This document shows positions 46,317-54,561 of a stretch of 64,000 nucleotides of DNA, piece after piece. The notes beneath the pieces were generated by a model, which saw only the letters and a program-made list of their open reading frames with translations, ran no database searches and had not been told where the DNA came from. The stretch is taken from NCBI GenBank assembly GCA_013289955.1, contig JABCYZ010000002.1, positions 248,001 to 312,000 on the forward strand. Direction: 5' to 3'. Each line of letters starts with the position of its first letter. Position 1 is the first letter of the stretch. The position numbers and the translations under genes are program-made. This DNA comes from Acidobacteriota bacterium. Its GTDB lineage: Bacteria > Acidobacteriota > Terriglobia > Acidiferrales > UBA7541.

Positions 46317-49010
46317 ATGAATTTGTTCAAACAGCTTTTTTCGCGCCGCCGTCTCCAGAACGATCTTTCCGCCGAGATTCAGCAACACCTCGAGGAAAGA
46401 ATCGAGGATCTTGTCGCCAACGGCATGTCCAAAGGAGAAGCCACGGCCGCTGCTCGCCGCGAATTTGGAAATGTAACGCTCACGAAAGAGAACAGCCGCG
46501 ACGTCTGGCGCTGGCCCTCCGTCGAAGATTTCCTCGCCGATGTCCGCTACGGATTGCGCATGCTTCGCCGCAATCCTGTGTTCGCCGCCGTTGGATTGTT
46601 GACCATCGCCATAGGAATAGGCGCCAACGCCGCCGTCTTCAGCGTCGTAAACAGCGTGCTCCTGAAGCCACTCAACTATCCCGGGTCGGAAGAGCTCGTC
46701 TCGCTGCATCAGACCGCCCCCGGCGCGGCGGGCCTGGCCGATTTCGAGAATGGGCTGCTGCTTTCGCCTTCGATGTATTTTACGTACTCCGAACAGAACC
46801 GGACGTTTCAATCAGTGGGTGTGTGGGTTGCGGACACGGCCAATGTGACGGGCTTGGCCGAACCGGAACAAGTGCGCGTCGTTGCCGTCAGCGATGGAGT
46901 CCTCGAGGCGTTAAACGTCGCACCGGAACTTGGGCGATGGTTGTCAGAGACAGATCAGGTTCCCGGCGGGCCGGACAGAGTGATGCTGAGCTACGGATAT
47001 TGGCGGAGGCGTTTCGGGACAGATCGCGGTGTGATCGGGCGGAACGTGACCATTGATTCGAGGCCTCGGGAAATCGTCGGAGTGATGCCGAAGAGCTTCC
47101 GATTTGTCGACACAGATTTCGACGTGGTCGTTCCCTTCAAATTTGATCGCGGAAAGCAGATTCTGGCGGGGTTCGGGTTCCACGGGCTTGCCCGCCTCAA
47201 GCCAGGCGCCACGATTTCCGAGGCAAACGCGGACATAACGCGCATGCTGCCGATCTGGATGGATTCCTGGACGAACGGGCCGGGGACGAATCCGCATATT
47301 TACGAAACATGGAAAATCACCCCGATGATTCGGCCGTTGAAAGAAGAAGTCATCGGAAACGTGAGCGAAGTGCTGTGGGTGGTGATGGGGACCATCGGCC
47401 TGGTGATGTTGATTGCCTGCGCCAACGTGACGAATTTGTTTTTGGTGAGGGTTGAGTCGCGGCAGCAGGAGCTGGCGGTTCGAGCGGCGCTCGGCGCTGG
47501 ACGGGGACGCATCATACGTGGGCTCCTTGTGGAAAGCGTGATGTTAGGGCTGCTCGGCGGCACTCTCGGCATTGGGCTGGCCTATGCAGGCGTCCGTTTC
47601 CTCTCAAGGGTAGGCCCGGCGAATCTCCCGCGCTTAGGCGAGGTCTCAATAGACTTGTGGACACTCGGCTTTACGCTGTTTCTTTCGGTACTTTCCGGTT
47701 TGCTTTTCGGTCTGGTTCCGGCGCTGAAGTACGCCGGCCCGCGGACTTCCTTAGCTCTCCGGAGCGCTGGACGGACAATCAGTGTAAGCCGAGAACAGCA
47801 CCGCGCGCGCAATCTGCTTGTCATTGGTCAGGTGGCGATGGCGCTGGTTCTGCTCGTAAGCGCAGGCCTGATGATTCGCACGTTCCAAGCCTTGCGAACG
47901 GTCGAGCCGGGATTCATGGACGCGCAGCATCTCCAGGTGATGCGCATCTCCATTCCGGGTTCTTTGGTGGCCGATCCACGGCAAGTCACGCGCACCCAGA
48001 ACGAAATCGTGAATAGGATGGCGGCGATTCCGGGCGTAAAATCCGCCGCGTTCGTCAGCGAAATGCCGATGGAAGGGTACGATTCAAGCTGGGACGAGAT
48101 TTTCGCCCAGGACAAGACCTACGCAACCGATCAGATCGCGCCGCTGCGGCTATTCAAAAATGTCTCCCCGGGCTTCTATGAGACCGCCGGCACTCGAATC
48201 ATTGCCGGCCGCGATCTCAACTGGGCCGAGGTTTACAGTCTCAGACCGGTCGTAATGATTTCCGAAAACTTGGCACGTGAGATGTGGGGCTCGCCGTCCG
48301 CCGCGATTGGCAAGCACTTGCGTGAATTTCCGTCGATGCCGTGGTACGAGGTCATAGGCGTAATCCAGGACGTCCGCGAGCACGGCGTCCAGGAAAAAGC
48401 CCCTGAAATCGTCTACTGGTCTCCGCTAATCGGCAATCCGGACGGGCCGCACGCGCCCGATGCCATCGGCACGGTAACGTTCGTGATCCGCACCGAACGC
48501 GCCGGCACCGAAAGTTTGTTGAGCGAAATCCGGCAAGCGGTGTGGTCGGTGAATTCGAATCTGCCGCTCGCGTCCGTACGCACGATGCAGGAAGTCTACG
48601 ACAAATCGGTGGCGCGAACTTCCTTCACGCTCGTGATGCTGGGAATCGCCGGAGTGATGGCGATGGCGCTGGGGGTTATCGGCATCTACGGCGTGATCTC
48701 CTACACCGTTTCGCAACGCAAGCGCGAAATCGGCATTCGTTTGGCGCTTGGCGCGCAGAGCGGAGACGTGGTGGGAATGGTCCTAAGACAAGGCGCAAGA
48801 CTGGCGCTGGCGGGCGTCTGTATCGGAATGGTCGCCGCTTTTGGATTGGCGCGCCTGATGACGAGCCTCTTGTTCGGTGTGACCGCCCACGACCCGCTGA
48901 CATTTGCCGCGGTTGCGGCGCTGCTGATCACCGTAGCGCTCTGCGCCTGCTACATTCCGGCCCGCCGCGCGATGGAGGTTGACCCAATGGTTGCCCTGCG
49001 CTACGAATGA
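46317..49010 (+). CDS. ADOP permease 8 (class II prefix, divergent)
   Basis: An 897-residue permease. The prefix begins MNLFKQLFSRRRLQNDLSAE rather than MNWLKQ, and has HLEERIEDLVANGMSKGE. TM1 is the least typical: PVFAAVGLLTIAIGIGANAA, followed by SVLLKPLNYPGSEEL. FtsX domain 1 reads IACANVTNLFLVRVESRQQE near 364, with Val-Arg-Val in place of LAR. FtsX domain 2 reads VISYTVSQRKREIGIRLALG near 806. It ends MVALRYE. The first part of the gene uses more G-ending and T-ending codons than its neighbours, so it may have been a later arrival or evolved separately. The leader is the shorter AGGTGAATC. Confidence 0.94.
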   Translation: MNLFKQLFSRRRLQNDLSAEIQQHLEERIEDLVANGMSKGEATAAARREFGNVTLTKENSRDVWRWPSVEDFLADVRYGLRMLRRNPVFAAVGLLTIAIGIGANAAVFSVVNSVLLKPLNYPGSEELVSLHQTAPGAAGLADFENGLLLSPSMYFTYSEQNRTFQSVGVWVADTANVTGLAEPEQVRVVAVSDGVLEALNVAPELGRWLSETDQVPGGPDRVMLSYGYWRRRFGTDRGVIGRNVTIDSRPREIVGVMPKSFRFVDTDFDVVVPFKFDRGKQILAGFGFHGLARLKPGATISEANADITRMLPIWMDSWTNGPGTNPHIYETWKITPMIRPLKEEVIGNVSEVLWVVMGTIGLVMLIACANVTNLFLVRVESRQQELAVRAALGAGRGRIIRGLLVESVMLGLLGGTLGIGLAYAGVRFLSRVGPANLPRLGEVSIDLWTLGFTLFLSVLSGLLFGLVPALKYAGPRTSLALRSAGRTISVSREQHRARNLLVIGQVAMALVLLVSAGLMIRTFQALRTVEPGFMDAQHLQVMRISIPGSLVADPRQVTRTQNEIVNRMAAIPGVKSAAFVSEMPMEGYDSSWDEIFAQDKTYATDQIAPLRLFKNVSPGFYETAGTRIIAGRDLNWAEVYSLRPVVMISENLAREMWGSPSAAIGKHLREFPSMPWYEVIGVIQDVREHGVQEKAPEIVYWSPLIGNPDGPHAPDAIGTVTFVIRTERAGTESLLSEIRQAVWSVNSNLPLASVRTMQEVYDKSVARTSFTLVMLGIAGVMAMALGVIGIYGVISYTVSQRKREIGIRLALGAQSGDVVGMVLRQGARLALAGVCIGMVAAFGLARLMTSLLFGVTAHDPLTFAAVAALLITVALCACYIPARRAMEVDPMVALRYE

Positions 49011-49075
49011 GCGCTGGCAGTTCCTGTTTGACGGGCTTGTTCGAATTTTGCGTGTTTTTTTGCGCGGAGTGATTC

Positions 49076-51805
49076 ATGAATTGGCTGACGCAACTCTTCT
49101 CGCGACGCCGGCTCTACACCGATCTTTCCGCCGAGATGCGGCAACATCTTGACGAAAAAATCGAAGAACTTGTCGCCGAAGGCATGTCCAGAAGAGAAGC
49201 CACCGCTGCCGCCCGCCGCCAATTCGGGAACCTCACCCTCATCGAACGCGACAGCCGGGAAGTCTGGCACTGGCCCTCTGTCGAAAGTTTTTTCGCCGAC
49301 TCTAGATTCGCCGTCCGTATGCTTCTCAAAAATCCCGGGTTCGCCTGCGTCGCGGTACTGACTCTCGCCCTCGGCATTGGCGCCAACACTGCCATCTTTA
49401 CGATGCTCAACGCAGTGCTTTTGAGCAAACTCCCCGTCAACAACCCACAGGAGCTTGTGCTTTTTTCCGATGATCCGAGTGATGGCATTCTCACCGGCAC
49501 AGAATCCGGACATTGGTATGTCTTTTCTTACCCTGATTATCTCCAGTTCCGCGAACGCAATGAGTCCTTTCAAGACTTGTGCGCGTTTCAGGCCGGCAGA
49601 AATCGCGTCCGGGTTCACGTTGCCGGCGCCAAAGCCGTTTCTTCCCTGGAGTCAGCGCGAGGCAAGCTCGTTTCAGGTAACTACTTCCAACTCCTCGGGG
49701 TCAGTGCCGTCGCTGGGCGCACCTTTAGCGCGGAGGACGACCGTGCCGAAGCCTCGCCTGCAGTCGTGCTGAGCTATGGCTATTGGAAGAGGCGATTCCA
49801 CACCGATCGGTCTCTGGTCGGCAAAGTCCTTGTTGTCAATGACCTTCCCGTCACGATCGTGGGCATCGCGCCGCCGGAGTTTTTCGGCGAGACCTCAACC
49901 TCGATCCCCGATTTTTGGCTCCCCATCATCCTGCAAGCTCGAGTCATGCAGCAAAGCTCATTCCTCAACGACACTTCCACGCACTGGCTGAATATCATGG
50001 GACGCCTGAGAGCCGGAATCGGCCCCCGGCAGGCGCAATCGATTGTCAGCGTTCAGTTGCGGCAGATGCTCGCATCCCGGGCAGGGTCAAAGCTGTCGCC
50101 AGAGACCCAGAAAGACATCGACAGGTCCTACATCCAGCTGAAGCCGGGTGGCATCGGGATTTCGGCGCTGCGTCTCCAGTACTCGGAGCCGCTGCACATC
50201 CTGATGGCCGTGGTCGCCCTGATTTTGCTCATCGCCTGCGCCAACGTCGCCAATCTTCTCCTCTCCCGCGCGGCGGCAAGGGAAAGAGAGATTTCCATGC
50301 GCCTGGCGCTCGGGGCCAGCCGCGCCCGGCTTACGCGCCAGCTTCTCACGGAAAGTATCCTGCTGGCTCTGCTCGGGGGAATCCTCGGAATTTTCTTCGC
50401 ACAATGGGGGGCGAGAATTCTGCTTTACCGCGTAGCGGGAAACGGCACGCCGCTCCACGCCTCTCCCAATGCCATTGTAATCGGCTTCACTGCCGCAGCT
50501 TCCATACTCGCCGGGATACTCTTCGGCATTTTTCCAGCTTTTCGCGCAAGCCGTCCGGATCTTAATTCCGTGATCAAAGGAACCACCCCGGCACCTGCGG
50601 TTCGAGGAGTCAGGCTGGGTCTGGCAAACGGCCTGATGATTTTCCAAATCGCCGCATCCCTGGTTTTAATCGTCAGCGCCGGTCTGTTTCTCCGCACGCT
50701 GAAAAATCTGACGGCGCAAGAACTCGGGTTTGACAATAGCCATGTACTGATCGTTGGAATGGACCCGCGCGCCGGCGGATATACCCCCGATCAGATGAAT
50801 AGCCTCAATCGCCTGCTGCTCGAGCGTCTCGAGGCGGTGCCCGGAGTCCTTTCGGTTAGCTACGAACACACCAGCCCGCTTGGCGGCAGCGAGAGTTCCG
50901 GCCCCATTTCCGTTGAGGGAATGCCGCGACAGCCCCACAAAGATGCGGGTCTTCATCAGAATGCGGTGGGCCCTCATTATTTCGAAACGATGGGAATCCC
51001 CATTTTTCTGGGCCGTGGCATCGAGTCGCGCGATAGCGAGGGAACCTCGCCTGTTGCCGTTATCAATCAAGCCATGGCCAGGAAGTTCTTTTCCGGCGTG
51101 AACCCCCTCGGAAAGAAATTCTCGGAAGGATGGCCGGATTTCGACCCGAAGAGTGCTTTCGAAATTGTTGGAGTCTCCGCCGACGCCCGGTTTTATTCTC
51201 TTCGCGCAGTGGTCCCGCCAATGGCGTTTGTCTCCGCCGCCCAGCTCACGGGGAGCGACTACCAATTCGGCAGAGACATCGACATCCGCGTCTCTGGCGA
51301 TCCGCGAGCCACTGAGACCGAGGTGCGCCGCGTGATCGGGGAGACGGCGCCCGGCCTTCCGGTAACAGGCGTGAGGCCGCTCCGCGAGCAAGTCAGCGGT
51401 CAGTTGGAGCAGGACCGCACGGTTGCCGGCCTTTCCAGCACATTTGGCGGACTGTCTCTATTGCTCGCCTGCCTCGGACTCTACGGAACGATGTCCTATC
51501 GCGTCTCGCGCCGCACGAGTGAGATCGGCATACGCATGGCGCTGGGAGCGCAGCGCGGAAACGTCCTGTGGATGGTGATGCGCGAGTGTCTACTGCTCGT
51601 GACGGTGGGGCTGTGCGTCGGTCTGCCTCTCGTGCTCGCGACAACGCGCTTTATCGCGCACCAGCTTTTCAAGTTGTCACCGATGGATCCGCCCACAGTT
51701 GCAATCGCCGCATTTTTTCTGACGGCAGCCAGCGCCACAGCCGGACTTGTTGCGGCGCGTCGGGCGCAGCGGGTCGACCCAATCGTCGCGTTGCGCAACG
51801 AATAA
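49076..51805 (+). CDS. ADOP permease 9 (class II prefix)
   Basis: A 909-residue permease, the longest of the set. The prefix is MNWLTQLFSRRRLYTDLSAE with MRQHLDEKIEELVAEGMS. TM1 is [19 protein letters not shown]. Periplasmic domain 1 has the FSYPDYLQFRERNESFQDL pattern and a short insert (HVAGAKAVSSLESARG). FtsX domain 1 reads [20 protein letters not shown] near 385. FtsX domain 2 (LYGTMSYRVSRRTSEIGIRM near 818, then ECLLLVTVG) resembles that of permease 3 much more than those of its immediate neighbours. It ends VALRNE, with Asn in place of Tyr. The leader is GGAGTGATTC. Confidence 0.95.
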   Translation: MNWLTQLFSRRRLYTDLSAEMRQHLDEKIEELVAEGMSRREATAAARRQFGNLTLIERDSREVWHWPSVESFFADSRFAVRMLLKNPGFACVAVLTLALGIGANTAIFTMLNAVLLSKLPVNNPQELVLFSDDPSDGILTGTESGHWYVFSYPDYLQFRERNESFQDLCAFQAGRNRVRVHVAGAKAVSSLESARGKLVSGNYFQLLGVSAVAGRTFSAEDDRAEASPAVVLSYGYWKRRFHTDRSLVGKVLVVNDLPVTIVGIAPPEFFGETSTSIPDFWLPIILQARVMQQSSFLNDTSTHWLNIMGRLRAGIGPRQAQSIVSVQLRQMLASRAGSKLSPETQKDIDRSYIQLKPGGIGISALRLQYSEPLHILMAVVALILLIACANVANLLLSRAAAREREISMRLALGASRARLTRQLLTESILLALLGGILGIFFAQWGARILLYRVAGNGTPLHASPNAIVIGFTAAASILAGILFGIFPAFRASRPDLNSVIKGTTPAPAVRGVRLGLANGLMIFQIAASLVLIVSAGLFLRTLKNLTAQELGFDNSHVLIVGMDPRAGGYTPDQMNSLNRLLLERLEAVPGVLSVSYEHTSPLGGSESSGPISVEGMPRQPHKDAGLHQNAVGPHYFETMGIPIFLGRGIESRDSEGTSPVAVINQAMARKFFSGVNPLGKKFSEGWPDFDPKSAFEIVGVSADARFYSLRAVVPPMAFVSAAQLTGSDYQFGRDIDIRVSGDPRATETEVRRVIGETAPGLPVTGVRPLREQVSGQLEQDRTVAGLSSTFGGLSLLLACLGLYGTMSYRVSRRTSEIGIRMALGAQRGNVLWMVMRECLLLVTVGLCVGLPLVLATTRFIAHQLFKLSPMDPPTVAIAAFFLTAASATAGLVAARRAQRVDPIVALRNE

Positions 51806-51857
51806 TTGTTTCAAGTGGATGCTCGACGCGGTCGAAGATGTCCCAGCGGAGTGAATC

Positions 51858-54482
51858 ATGAATTGGCTAAAGCAAGTATTCTCGCGCCGCCGCCTCTACA
51901 CCGACCTCTCGGCCGAGATGCAACAACATCTCGAAGAAAAAATCGAGGAATTCGTCGCTGGCGGTATGTCCAGAAAAGAAGCCACCGCCGCCGCGCGCCG
52001 TACTTTTGGCAACGTCACACTCATGGAACGAGACTCGCGCGCAGTCTGGCAATGGCGTCTCCTCGAGCAATTGTTCGCGGATATTCGCTTGGGCTTCCGG
52101 ATACTAAGCAAGAATCCTGGCTTCGCCGCCGTGGCTATCCTCACGCTTGCCCTCGGTATTGGCGCCAACACGGCCATCTTCAGCGTGGTCTACGGCGCTT
52201 TGCTCGCTCCTTTGCCATTGCCGCACTCCGAACAATTGGTCATGGTGTGGTCAAAGGTCAATGGACACACAAACTGGGTTTCCCCGGGCGATTTTCTGGA
52301 CTGGAAAAATCAAAGCTCCGTGTTCCAGCAAGTCGTTGCCTGGAATGAAGCCACCTTCAGTCTCTCGCTGGATGGCCATCCCGAAGCAATGCCCGTCAGG
52401 ATTACCTCGCCTGGTTTTTTCACCATGCAGGGAATACCGCTTTCTCTCGGGCGAGACTTTCTTCCCGAGGAAGGTGAAGCCGGCCAGAACCACGTCGTCA
52501 TTATGACCCATCGACTGTGGCAAGAGCACTTCGGAAGCGACCTTCACATCCTCGGACAGCAAGTGCGTCTGAACGCGGAACCCTGCACCGTCGTCGGCGT
52601 GCTGGCTGCCGGCATGCCCGACCGTTTCGAATCTCCACTCTTCGTTCCACTGGTGCTCAGGCCAGATCAAATGAATCACGCCCGTCATTGGCTGGCGGTG
52701 ATGGCCAGGCTCAAGCCCGGCGTGACGCTCCAGCAAGCAAACCTTGATATCGACACTGTTGCGCGGCGCATTGCGGAAATCTATCCCGCTTCCAACAAAG
52801 GCTGGGGCGCAAGCGTCGAGCCTCTTAAAAACGATTTCACCAGTCGTGACACCATCAAAGATCTCTGGCTCTTGCTGGGAGCCGTCGGCTTCGTCCTGCT
52901 GATCGCTTGCGTCAATGTTGCCAATCTGCTGCTTGCGCGCGGCACCATCCGCCAGAAAGAGGCAGCGCTCCGTGCCTCTCTCGGCGCAACGCGCGCGCAA
53001 CTTTTCTCGCAATTTCTGATCGAAAGCCTGACGTTGGCCTTCCTGGGCGGAGCGCTCGGAGTCGGCATCGCTTCCGCGCTGCTGAAAGTCATCCTCGTTC
53101 TGCTGCCGCAATTTTCCATCCCCACCGAAGCGGACGTACGTTTAAATCTGCCTGTGCTGCTGTACAGCTTGGCGGCCACCGTTCTTTCGGGCGTGCTGTG
53201 TGGCTGCGCTCCCGCGTGGCAGATTTCCAGCAGAAATCTGGGCGGCGCGCTAAAGGAAGGCGGCAGGTCCACGTCCAGCGCCGGCCGGCATGGTTTGCGC
53301 CGGACCCTCGTTGTTGTTGAGTGCGCCTTGGCATTGACGCTCCTCGCAGGCGCCGGCCTCGTAATCCACAGCTTCTGGAAATTGATGCGCGTGGACCTCG
53401 GCTTCCGGCAAGACCACGTCCTAACCTTTACTTTGCCCCCTCGCGTGGATCGCTTTTCGCAGCCAGAACAAATCACGGTCTTCTATCGTCAGTTGCTCGA
53501 TCGAATCGCCGCTGTTCCCGGAATTTCTTCCGTTGCAGCTTCCACTGGCGCGCCCATTGTCGGCACGAGCTGGGGTATGGACTTCACCATCGCGGGGCAA
53601 CCTCTCGCCGACGCATCCTCAAAGCCAGCCGCCGGCTTCACCATGGTCACTCCGGACTATTTTCGCGTTTTTGGAATGCGCATCGTCGAGGGACGCGCCT
53701 TTACCAATCAAGACGCGGCTAGCTCTCTCCCCGTCGCCATCGTCAACGAAACTTTCGTAAAACAATTCCTTTCCAATCTTGACCCTCTTGCGCAACGCGT
53801 CGTCGTCCAAAAATTAAATTTGTCCTCTCTCGGCCCCCCTGTCAGTTGGCAGATTGTCGGCATCTATCATGACGTTCACAACCGGGGCGTTCGCCGCGAA
53901 AGCTATCCCGAAATCATCGTCCCGCTCTGGCAAAGCCCCTTGCCTGTCGTACGCATTGAGGCGCGCACTATCGGTGATCCCGCCACCATGACAGCCAGCG
54001 TAGCCGCCGCCGTTCATTCCGTGGATCCGGACTTGGCATTGGACCAGGTGAGAACCATGGATCAGTTGGTCGATGAATCCCTCGCGGGCGATCGTTTTGT
54101 CACGCTGCTGTTCGCGGGATTCGCCGGAGCAGCCCTCGTGCTGGCGGCCATCGGTATTTATGGCGTCATGTCCTTCGCAGTGGCGCAGCGAACACACGAG
54201 ATTGGATTGCGCATGGCGCTCGGCGCGGGCCCCGGGCAGGTGCTTCGCCTGATCTTGCGGGAGGGCATGGTGCTTGCCTGCGTGGGGTTGGTTTTCGGTC
54301 TGGGCGGCGCCTACGTCGTCGGCCGCACCATGAAATCCATCCTCTATGAAGTCACCCCGATCGATCCCGTGGCCATCGGCGCCGTTTCCGCCGTGCTATT
54401 TCTTTCCGCGCTGTTGGCCTGTTATCTCCCTGCGCGCCGCGCTATGCGCGTGGATCCGATCGTGGCGCTGCGTTACGAGTGA
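51858..54482 (+). CDS. ADOP permease 10 (class II prefix), last of the second array
   Basis: An 874-residue permease, the shortest of the ten. The prefix is MNWLKQVFSRRRLYTDLSAE with MQQHLEEKIEEFVAGGMS and RTFGNVTLMERDSRAVWQW. TM1 is [19 protein letters not shown]. Periplasmic domain 1 has VSPGDFLDWKNQSSVFQQVV. FtsX domain 1 reads [20 protein letters not shown] near 348 and is followed by AALRASLGATRAQLFSQFLI. FtsX domain 2 reads VMSFAVAQRTHEIGLRMALG near 783. It ends VALRYE. A weak hairpin follows the stop, then a convergent gene, so the array stops here. The leader is GGAGTGAATC. Confidence 0.95.
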   Translation: MNWLKQVFSRRRLYTDLSAEMQQHLEEKIEEFVAGGMSRKEATAAARRTFGNVTLMERDSRAVWQWRLLEQLFADIRLGFRILSKNPGFAAVAILTLALGIGANTAIFSVVYGALLAPLPLPHSEQLVMVWSKVNGHTNWVSPGDFLDWKNQSSVFQQVVAWNEATFSLSLDGHPEAMPVRITSPGFFTMQGIPLSLGRDFLPEEGEAGQNHVVIMTHRLWQEHFGSDLHILGQQVRLNAEPCTVVGVLAAGMPDRFESPLFVPLVLRPDQMNHARHWLAVMARLKPGVTLQQANLDIDTVARRIAEIYPASNKGWGASVEPLKNDFTSRDTIKDLWLLLGAVGFVLLIACVNVANLLLARGTIRQKEAALRASLGATRAQLFSQFLIESLTLAFLGGALGVGIASALLKVILVLLPQFSIPTEADVRLNLPVLLYSLAATVLSGVLCGCAPAWQISSRNLGGALKEGGRSTSSAGRHGLRRTLVVVECALALTLLAGAGLVIHSFWKLMRVDLGFRQDHVLTFTLPPRVDRFSQPEQITVFYRQLLDRIAAVPGISSVAASTGAPIVGTSWGMDFTIAGQPLADASSKPAAGFTMVTPDYFRVFGMRIVEGRAFTNQDAASSLPVAIVNETFVKQFLSNLDPLAQRVVVQKLNLSSLGPPVSWQIVGIYHDVHNRGVRRESYPEIIVPLWQSPLPVVRIEARTIGDPATMTASVAAAVHSVDPDLALDQVRTMDQLVDESLAGDRFVTLLFAGFAGAALVLAAIGIYGVMSFAVAQRTHEIGLRMALGAGPGQVLRLILREGMVLACVGLVFGLGGAYVVGRTMKSILYEVTPIDPVAIGAVSAVLFLSALLACYLPARRAMRVDPIVALRYE

Positions 54483-54484
54483 TC

Positions 54485-54501
54485 CCGGAAGAGTTCTCCG
54501 G
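54485..54501 (+). terminator. Possible weak terminator of the permease array
   Basis: CCGGA (54485-54489) and TCCGG (54497-54501) form a five-pair hairpin with a seven-base loop, three bases after the last permease stop, followed by TCCTTATT. The stem is short and the T tract poor, so this is only a candidate. Confidence 0.3.
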
Positions 54502-54561
54502 TCCTTATTAGCGACCCCTGAACCTGCTTACCTTTCCTTACCGGTTTCCTTCTTGGAACCG

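Noticed and set aside
26783..54482. Assembly artefact as an explanation for the repeated permeases
   Set aside because: The ten genes are clearly diverged in sequence, length and spacers; no long identical stretch is seen, so collapse or duplication in assembly does not account for them.
26783..54482. Calling the permeases MacB macrolide exporters
   Set aside because: They have two FtsX domains in one chain, a prefix in place of an ATPase domain and no MacA partner, so the ADOP assignment fits better.
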